NCBI GenBank assembly: GCA_019648995.1
Contig: BLXT01008064.1
Span: 2,846,933-2,884,606 of the forward strand
Direction: 5' to 3'
DNA length: 37,674 nucleotides
From: Plakobranchus ocellatus
Lineage: Eukaryota > Mollusca > Gastropoda > Plakobranchidae
Shown here: positions 35,301-37,674 of the stretch, piece after piece
Numbering within the stretch: position 1 is the first letter of the stretch
Layout of the letters: every line of letters begins with the position of its first letter
Notes under the pieces: model-generated
Seen by the model: the letters and a program-made list of their open reading frames with translations, nothing else
Databases searched by the model: none
Told to the model about the DNA's origin: nothing
Program-made: the position numbers and the translations under genes

Positions 35301-37134
35301 GTGATGGGAAGGAAATTGAGGAGGAAGCTGATTCAGCTGTAGATCTAGGAGAGATGCAGAAGTAGAGAATATTATAAAGCGCATTCCTAAGCTAGAGGAC
35401 ATAGATAGCTTTTCTTCTATCTGGAAGACAGATAGCTTCCCCTTGGCTGCAAACTTAAACTAGTTTACAGGAAAGATAAGCCTTTTAAAATATGAAATAT
35501 ATTCTTAAGAATTAAATGACTTAAATAAATGGTGTGAAATTTTGTAAGAGTATCAATCCTTATAAGTTAGAATTTCTGCAAAATTTTGATTAACTAGCTC
35601 TATTAGAACTTTACTTGATGCTCTGAAGGAGTATTCAAACCTTTTTTTTGTACCATCTTAACTGAAAGGGTAAATGAATCTTTGACAACTCCCTTAAAAC
35701 ATGCAATGGTCAAATCTGAGGACACCAATATTCAAATCCATATCTCATATTTGCCAATGGGACAAGACGTCAACCGAGTCAAAAACTCCTGTATCGACTA
35801 CAATTTTGTTTTGCATTAACCCCTCGACTGCCGTAGGGTTTGTAACGCCCTGTGCAGGGGAGTAAATTGCTATATAAGACATGTAATGATGTATCTGATC
35901 TGTGGCCATAACTCTCTTATTTTACCTCATATCTTTTTGAAAATTTGCATGTATACTCTAAGAATGATAGACTACTTGATTGACAAAAAAAAAAATTTGC
36001 AAATTGATGTTGTTGTTATTTTTTTTTACATAATAATTGGGAAAAAGGGAGGGCGTCCTGGTTCATCGTCAGTGCGATAATCTCGAAGAATTCGAGGCAC
36101 AGCCAGTTGATCTAGATCTAAATCTAGGCCTAAATCTTCTTCTTCGGTTTCATCACCATCATACAAATCTTCATCATTGCTGTCAGCATCATTCAACACT
36201 TCTAAAAGAGCCTCTGAAGTGGATAAACAAGGCCTAAATCTTTGCTGGGCAGCCATGCCGGAAAGTTCTGTCTTCTCTCTATCAAACGGACGAATAAAAT
36301 TCAAATGAATAAAAAGTTTCGCAAAATTTTCCGACCTAACGCATTTGTATACAAGGGGAAACCACTGCAGTAAAGTGAAAGCCATTCCCAAACCAGTATC
36401 CTCCCATTTTATAGTAAAAAATCGGTGACGAAATAACCCCGAGTGAGGTTCGGGGCATAGGCACACAGGGTCGCCATTTTACCCAGAGTGAGACTCGGGG
36501 TAGGGCAGTCAAGGGGTAGGAGTTTTTGACTCTTCCCCCTTTCCCAGCTATGTCAGCCATTACTTATTTTGGCAATGTACCCCTTGAGTAAAGGCGAAAT
36601 TACTAAAGCTCTGAAATGAGACAAAAAATACCAAAATCTTGATTTAAAAAAAAAACAAAAACAATAACAACTCTATTTGACGTTCTCCTAAATTAAGAGA
36701 TTATCATTACTTAAAAAATGAGTAGAGTATGTATGTAAAACCTTACCTTTTAAAGCTTTTTTGACAATCAAACCATAACAGTGTATTCATTGGTTCTGAA
36801 AAAAAAATCCAGTGTATCTGTATTTTTTTGCTTACTCTGGCCATTTTCTTGATTAAAGATTAACATTGTCAGTGCTAAGGAAGGGCTTGGTAATTTACTG
36901 AAATGAGGACTCAGAACTAATGTGGCTTCATTTGGTTTCCTGTCCTCTTTTTCTAAATATATCTATTAGGTAATGTTGAATCATAAATGTTTCTCTCTTT
37001 CTGGATTTTACTTTTGCAAGGATTCGCCATCAGATGCTGTGATACAGAGAGATATCAACCGAACATTCCCAGCCCATGACTTTTTTAAAAATGCAGGTGG
37101 TGAGGGTCAGGATTCTCTCTACAGGATAAGCAAA
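8229..37134 (+). CDS. RABGAP1: Rab GTPase-activating protein 1 (PTB-DUF3694-TBC), 11 coding exons, 3' end outside window
   Basis: Coding exons join 8229-8312, 8714-9014, 10795-11011, 23837-24020, 24389-24648, 27469-27535, 28293-28395, 29585-29751, 31363-31525, 34154-34401 and 37021-37134. They total 1908 nt, or 636 codons without a stop, and every junction is GT-AG and phase-compatible. Domains in order: acidic/Ser-rich tail (1-~140), PTB (~145-350; YLGCATVNAPRSEAE, FCARG, KEDDGKG-like REDDGKGNF), DUF3694 kinesin-like domain (~370-470; VAVDLVLFGIQEPVRFTLET), an acidic linker and the start of the TBC domain (~525 on; PEALRGEVWQLLAGC, then IQRDINRTFPAHD). Vertebrate RABGAP1 is ~1070 residues, so the rest of TBC and the C-terminal coiled coil lie beyond the window. 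Known for the family: a GAP for Rab6-type and other Rabs at the Golgi, centrosome and recycling endosomes; the PTB domain binds beta-integrin tails. Invertebrates usually have one co-orthologue of RABGAP1 and RABGAP1L, so the symbol stands for both. Confidence 0.94.
8313..8713 (+). other. Intron (phase 0) after start-codon exon
   Basis: GT at 8313, AG at 8712-8713. Contains a poly-T run near 8624-8638 and nothing else recognisable. Confidence 0.85.
8714..9014 (+). CDS. RABGAP1: RABGAP1 exon, Ser/Glu-rich N-terminal tail
   Basis: Residues 29-128. The acceptor ttttgcaag ends at 8713 and the donor gtcagt starts at 9015. The encoded stretch is low in hydrophobic residues and rich in Ser, Asn and Glu (for example GRGISEEGNVSSGDIEEKSN). 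It corresponds to the poorly conserved, probably disordered segment before the PTB domain. The frame is open through the exon and joins in phase to its neighbours, but sequence similarity here is weak, so this exon rests on splice sites and frame more than on homology. Confidence 0.82.
9015..10794 (+). other. Intron (phase 1)
   Basis: Holds the dispersed repeat at 9257-9315 and a GC-richer patch at 9541-9600 with a good acceptor-like site (ctctgcgcag) but no matching donor. The rest is AT-rich without recognisable content. Confidence 0.85.
9257..9315 (+). repeat. Diverged dispersed repeat fragment (partner of 4170-4230)
   Basis: Same-orientation partner of 4170-4230, within the intron between the second and third coding exons. 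Similarity is moderate and the element type is unknown. Confidence 0.45.
10795..11011 (+). CDS. RABGAP1: RABGAP1 exon, start of PTB domain
   Basis: Residues 129-201 (first codon and last codon split). The acceptor attctatccag ends at 10794 and the donor gtaaga starts at 11012. It encodes FNGVTYLGCATVNAPRSE, the first PTB strand and the family signature (YLGCASVNAPRSEVEAL in vertebrates), then VVLSVPATSEGIVR, matching the vertebrate LSVPNVSEGIVRLLDP. The intron after it is phase 2 and interrupts the Arg codon. Confidence 0.95.
11111..11163 (+). other. Exon-like segment with in-frame stop (possible poison exon)
   Basis: A pyrimidine-rich acceptor (ctgtctgtttgttttaatgtag) ends at 11110 and a near-perfect donor GG|gtgagt starts at 11164. 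Joined to the preceding exon it would read RIKPLFDLMFARALISA then TAG. The length (53 nt) also shifts the frame. If used, it would trigger decay or truncate the protein inside the PTB domain. No transcript evidence. Confidence 0.3.
12276..12329. repeat. Imperfect inverted repeat (hairpin)
   Basis: TGATA plus GAGGCAAG (12276-12288) pairs with CTTGCCTC plus TGTTATCA (12314-12329), with a 3-nt bulge in one arm. The loop is about 25 nt. Function unknown. Confidence 0.75.
13979..14302 (+). pseudogene. Degraded acidic/basic ORF, transposon-like N-terminus
   Basis: One frame runs 107 codons from the ATG at 13979 to TAA at 14300 with only three internal stops (TAG, TGA, TAA). It reads MSRRAILRHL, then IDLDDDESLDIDSIVENV, then a Lys-rich run with HYEPPKRKKAKSSLPKDRGK and GGRSKKNQPNDIDSKFF. 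Acidic residues followed by basic clusters are typical of transposase N-terminal regions, but I cannot assign a family. A CpG-rich patch (13780-13980) lies just upstream, as a promoter of an inserted element would. Confidence 0.4.
14685..14707. other. Assembly gap (23 N)
   Basis: Undetermined bases flanked by A- and T-rich homopolymers. Sequence on either side cannot be assumed contiguous; it falls inside the large intron. Confidence 1.
15073..16092 (-). mobile_element. 5'-truncated non-LTR (LINE) retrotransposon, reverse-transcriptase C-terminal half
   Basis: The minus strand has an uninterrupted frame ending at TAA (15084-15086). It has RT signatures in order: GTPQGDSLSPVLF, the catalytic YADDIDFI, the post-RT block WALTKTDEDRLDSFHRKQLR, FGHVLRRD, RARGRPQTTL and DRPKWNALVAEI. 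The element ends in (TAA)n and is flanked by a perfect 10-bp direct repeat ATATCTATGT (15063-15072 and 16093-16102). The endonuclease and the first RT motif, with its catalytic Asp, are missing, so it cannot act alone. The open frame suggests a fairly recent insertion. The TAA tail is seen in I-like and some other clades; the clade is not assigned. Confidence 0.92.
17317..17378. repeat. Perfect 24-bp inverted repeat with 14-nt loop
   Basis: Arm 17317-17340 (starting tttttatggtcatttctatt) is the exact reverse complement of 17355-17378. The loop is 17341-17354. Total 62 nt. It would form a very stable hairpin in RNA of either strand. It is shorter than a normal pre-miRNA foldback and has no mismatches. 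Confidence 0.95.
18300..18400. other. GC-richer patch of unknown nature in the large intron
   Basis: Around 18310-18400 base composition and CpG content rise (ggccccttcagttgcagagt, taccgctggcttgatgatgg). No open frame or family is recognised. It may be an old insertion. Confidence 0.3.
18519..18539 (+). CDS. RABGAP1: Candidate 21-nt (or 18-nt) in-frame microexon in the PTB domain
   Basis: A long pyrimidine tract (18477-18514) leads to tandem acceptors, ttctgcag ending at 18518 and cag ending at 18521. A donor gtatgc follows at 18540. The 21 nt (or 18 nt with the second acceptor) fit the phase-2 host intron exactly. They would add RSGDLVR or one residue less, giving EGIVRRSGDLVRLVDPTN. The insert ends in GTGCG, the same last bases as the preceding constitutive exon. 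No transcript evidence is available here, so it could be chance. Confidence 0.42.
21718..21894. repeat. Imperfect ~118-bp tandem duplication
   Basis: agatcgggaaagaaagaact at 21718 recurs in diverged form at 21836. Similarity continues for about 58 bp through ttat(a/g)tgatatc, with several substitutions. Confidence 0.8.
23655..23760. repeat. CT-rich simple repeat
   Basis: (CT)n, (CTGT)n and CCCT units make a long polypyrimidine stretch about 80-180 bp before the acceptor at 23836. The open frame across it is low-complexity. Confidence 0.9.
23837..24020 (+). CDS. RABGAP1: RABGAP1 exon, PTB domain core
   Basis: Residues 201-262. The acceptor tgcttttcag ends at 23836 and the donor gtgagc starts at 24021. 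It encodes LVDPTNNTEIASFRIHRIMF and FCARGPSETPERQCFAFTCS, aligning with the vertebrate LLDPQTNTEIANYPIYKILFCVRG and ESDCFAFTES segments. The exon ends HVLRCDIPEA, matching HVFRCEIQEA. This is among the most conserved parts of the gene in this window. Confidence 0.96.
24021..24388 (+). other. Intron (phase 0), 368 bp
   Basis: Begins gtgagc, ends acattcaag. AT-rich, nothing else recognised. Confidence 0.9.
24389..24648 (+). CDS. RABGAP1: RABGAP1 exon, end of PTB domain
   Basis: Residues 263-349. The acceptor acattcaag ends at 24388 and the donor gtaagt starts at 24649. It starts VPKILYCFANTFRRV, the C-terminal PTB helix (vertebrate VSRILYSFATAFRR), then LDFREDDGKGNFSACPKDKD, nearly identical to the family. 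It ends QQTGPREIRIER. The intron before it is only 368 bp, the shortest in the window. Confidence 0.96.
25916..25970. repeat. (CT)n-(CA)n compound microsatellite
   Basis: Interrupted CT units pass into AC units (acacacacacac, cacacacacag). Confidence 0.92.
26405..26472 (-). repeat. tRNA-like relic (SINE head or tRNA pseudogene)
   Basis: On the minus strand a box A-like TTAGCTTAGA is followed by AGCACTTGACTTCAGAT, resembling an anticodon arm, and by GGTTTGAATCTC, a good box B match. The acceptor stem does not pair and several arms are degraded, so it is not a functional tRNA. No clear SINE body was delimited. Confidence 0.4.
27469..27535 (+). CDS. RABGAP1: RABGAP1 exon, short 67-nt PTB-DUF3694 linker
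   Basis: Residues 349-371. The acceptor tgactctgaag ends at 27468 and the donor gtgagt starts at 27536. The translation CFGLLISPGRNVQHSDMQLI (then EM) matches the vertebrate CFGLLLSPGKDVRNSDMHLLDLESM almost residue for residue. This exon is too short to appear as a clear open frame on its own and is found by homology and phase. Confidence 0.94.
27536..28292 (+). other. Intron (phase 0) with SINE-like insert
   Basis: Begins gtgagt, ends tttatgcag. Contains a short (GT)n at 27876-27894 and the SINE-like sequence at about 27975-28190. Confidence 0.85.
27975..28190 (-). mobile_element. Candidate tRNA-derived SINE
   Basis: The minus strand reads GAAGCTTGGCTACCATGCAA followed by AGTCTTGGGTTGAATTCC. 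These match the spacing and sequence of a tRNA-type box A and box B. About 150 nt downstream is an A-rich tail (gatgaaaaaaagac and further A runs). No target-site duplication could be fixed. It is a different family from 7685-7938. Confidence 0.5.
28293..28395 (+). CDS. RABGAP1: RABGAP1 exon, start of DUF3694 region
   Basis: Residues 372-406. The acceptor tttatgcag ends at 28292 and the donor gtgagg starts at 28396. It encodes YAPDTKQFNITGLWDPSEKC followed by FAILNTETEK, matching the vertebrate YVITGSWNPKSPHFQVVNEETPKDK layout. It begins in phase 0 and ends in phase 1. Confidence 0.94.
28396..29584 (+). other. Intron (phase 1)
   Basis: Begins gtgagg, ends attctctttcag. AT-rich; no repeats or genes recognised. 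Confidence 0.85.
29585..29751 (+). CDS. RABGAP1: RABGAP1 exon, DUF3694 core
   Basis: Residues 406-461. The acceptor attctctttcag ends at 29584 and the donor gtatgt starts at 29752. It encodes FLTVAVDLVLFGIQEPVRFT and SSSERFWYLSRKVFTEQF. Vertebrate RABGAP1L has [22 protein letters not shown] and NERFWYFSRKTFTETF in the same order. DUF3694 is a kinesin-associated fold; its role in this GAP is not settled. Confidence 0.96.
29752..31362 (+). other. Intron (phase 0) with TIR element
   Basis: Begins gtatgt, ends in a CT tract and tcttcag. Holds the 467-bp element at 30076-30542; the remainder is AT-rich without recognisable content. Confidence 0.85.
30076..30542. mobile_element. 467-bp non-autonomous DNA transposon (MITE-like)
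   Basis: Both ends start CAGACTTGC reading inward (30076 on +, 30542 on -), with partial similarity beyond the first nine bases. The element is flanked by a direct repeat GACTTA (30070-30075 and 30543-30548). It is GC-richer than the intron and contains several AATAAGC copies near both ends. An open frame at 30268-30459 has no recognised domain. CAG-starting ends suggest hAT, but a clear 8-bp duplication is not visible, so the superfamily is open. Confidence 0.6.
31363..31525 (+). CDS. RABGAP1: RABGAP1 exon, acidic linker between DUF3694 and TBC
   Basis: Residues 462-516. The acceptor is a CT tract ending tcttcag at 31362 and the donor gtaaat starts at 31526. It encodes GRDTFEVVKVESQTERERRS, matching the vertebrate DTLYEVVCLESESERERRKT, then a variable stretch ending TPQEEGEDS. 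The conserved start and the acidic end fit the known linker before the TBC domain. Confidence 0.94.
33199..33591 (-). pseudogene. Decayed transposon-like ORF remnant
   Basis: The minus-strand ATG at 33591 opens MTDRNVFAMFENKSEA, then VVDSDKDPEYQTERQKL and a stop. Further frames downstream carry SSSDSESGGSKSRSKSRPK and KSRTNVSKGDKAKNKE, broken by a long A run and frame changes. Acidic DSD and basic KSR clusters suggest a transposase N-terminus. The family is not recognised. Confidence 0.3.
33774..33905 (+). other. Orphan exon-like block, 44 codons open, phase 2-2
   Basis: An acceptor-like ttcttgtatgtag ends at 33773 and a strong donor GG|gtgagt follows at 33906. Between them one frame is fully open: VIPLPIKSMAAEEINYNGQP, then VCPMGDRLRAIKSLSRVTHK and KIPG. 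GC content and CpGs are much higher than in the intron. As a cassette it would be phase 2-2, but the host intron is phase 1, and in the host frame a TAA sits at 33884. It is therefore not a normal RABGAP1 exon. It could be an alternative first exon, part of another transcript, or a captured gene fragment. I do not recognise the sequence. Confidence 0.35.
34154..34401 (+). CDS. RABGAP1: RABGAP1 exon, start of TBC domain
   Basis: Residues 516-598. The acceptor ttttaactcag ends at 34153 and the donor gtaggt starts at 34402. It encodes EGDEPLLSGSGVVSKDITDG, then LETWAEVLTRWHANLASRPK, then IPEALRGEVWQLLAGC, the TBC motif A region, ending YRVLITK. All three segments align with vertebrate RABGAP1 without gaps of note. 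The donor (gtaggt) is weaker than its neighbours. Confidence 0.97.
34402..37020 (+). other. Intron (phase 0), 2.6 kb, between TBC exons
   Basis: Begins gtaggt, ends cttttgcaag. Contains the piggyBac-like remnant (35776-36532) and a short acidic open stretch at about 35270-35362 (KSEEDNSDGKEIEEEADSAV) of unknown origin. Confidence 0.85.
35776..36532 (-). mobile_element. piggyBac-like transposon remnant with compound inverted ends
   Basis: An inner inverted repeat CCCCT(C/T)GACTGCC lies at 35820-35832 and 36504-36516. The left copy directly follows TTAA (35816-35819), the piggyBac target site. A further perfect 15-bp inverted repeat GAGTCAAAAACTCCT lies outside it (35776-35790 and 36518-36532), 29 bp away on the left and 1 bp on the right. 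Inside, the minus strand encodes MAAQQRFRPCLSTSEALLEV then ADSNDEDLYDGDETEEEDLG (36256 to 36026), an acidic segment like piggyBac transposase N-termini. The catalytic domain is absent. The right flank is TAGG instead of TTAA. Confidence 0.6.
37021..37134 (+). CDS. RABGAP1: RABGAP1 exon with TBC arginine finger
   Basis: Residues 599-636. The acceptor cttttgcaag ends at 37020 and the donor gtaagt starts at 37135. It encodes VIQRDINRTFPAHDFFKNAG then GEGQDSLYRISK. The IxxDxxR motif (Ile606, Asp609, Arg612) supplies the catalytic arginine of TBC-type GAPs. The partner glutamine finger (YCQGQ in the family) must be in the next exon, beyond the window. Confidence 0.97.
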
Positions 37135-37674
37135 GTAAGTGCAATATGCCTTAGTGATTAACAGCAGAAAAAAAATAGTCGTCAAACTGTTCTCTTTTAG
37201 TAAAAAGGAAAATTAATAAAATAACAACCATAAATTATAACATTCTAAAACAGAGTAGAATAACACAGTAGATAGATTTGAATTTCAACATCAGGTTTGT
37301 CCAGTAAAAATAAATCTTGTACAAATAGATCATAAATCAAATTTCACCATTTTCTTGATGTTATTTTTAAAATCAATGTTCATCTTGCAATGCTGCAAAG
37401 TAAAGTGATATGATGTTGATTTTCTTCTTTAAGATTGAGGAAAATTTGTTTTCCCACATCATTCATTTGTCTCATTAAAACTTATTTCAAGTAATGTTAA
37501 CTCTACAACTGTAAATAAGGCCGATCATTGGATATTATCCTCTTTCTTTATTGTTTATGGCGGGTTTCACAAAACTGGTTCCCCAAACATCTCAAATTTT
37601 GGAAAAAATAAAAGTGATTGAAAATAGTCTTATTATATATCAATGGAAAGGAAATTTTATGAGGATTTCAAATA
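37135..37674 (+). other. Start of next intron, to window edge
   Basis: Begins with a strong donor gtaagt. AT-rich, no acceptor and coding exon with the expected TBC sequence (AYSVYDEEIGYCQGQ-like) before the edge. Confidence 0.85.

Noticed and set aside
1..37674. CRISPR arrays, bacterial operons, rRNA or intact tRNA genes
   Set aside because: None seen; the sequence is a eukaryotic intron-rich gene region.

Overview
The window is AT-rich eukaryotic DNA with spliceosomal introns. It holds one protein-coding gene on the + strand, read from its start codon at 8229 to an exon ending at 37134, after which it continues off the right edge. The assembled reading frame (11 coding exons, 636 codons, all junctions in phase) is the N-terminal ~60% of RABGAP1/GAPCenA (TBC1D11 family), a PTB-DUF3694-TBC Rab GTPase-activating protein. 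The protein, the large introns, the tRNA-derived SINE-like and non-LTR elements and the recurrent TCTAGA hexamers suggest a lophotrochozoan, most likely a gastropod mollusc. That taxon call is an inference.

Layout. 1-8190: non-coding upstream sequence with a GA microsatellite, a LINE tail (671-893, - strand), a CpG-containing patch with YY1/ETS-like and CRE-like motifs (about 930-1230, possible promoter), tandem duplications, a 139-bp direct repeat pair, a ~430-bp inverted repeat pair and a SINE with target-site duplications (7685-7938). 8191-11011: exons for the N-terminal tail and the start of the PTB domain. 11012-23836: a 12.8-kb intron with a possible 21/18-nt in-frame microexon, a possible poison exon, a decayed acidic/basic ORF, an assembly gap (14685-14707), a 5'-truncated LINE with a 10-bp target-site duplication and a perfect 24-bp hairpin. 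23837-29751: rest of the PTB and DUF3694 exons, with SINE and tRNA-like relics in the introns. 29752-37020: linker and first TBC exons, separated by introns holding a 467-bp TIR element, an unexplained open exon-like segment (33774-33905) and a piggyBac-like remnant. 37021-37134: the exon with the TBC arginine finger.

Most small open frames are chance or shadow frames. The observations most worth testing are the candidate microexon inside the PTB domain (18519-18539), the orphan exon-like block (33774-33905) whose phase does not fit its host intron, and the nested-looking piggyBac-like terminus (35776-36532).
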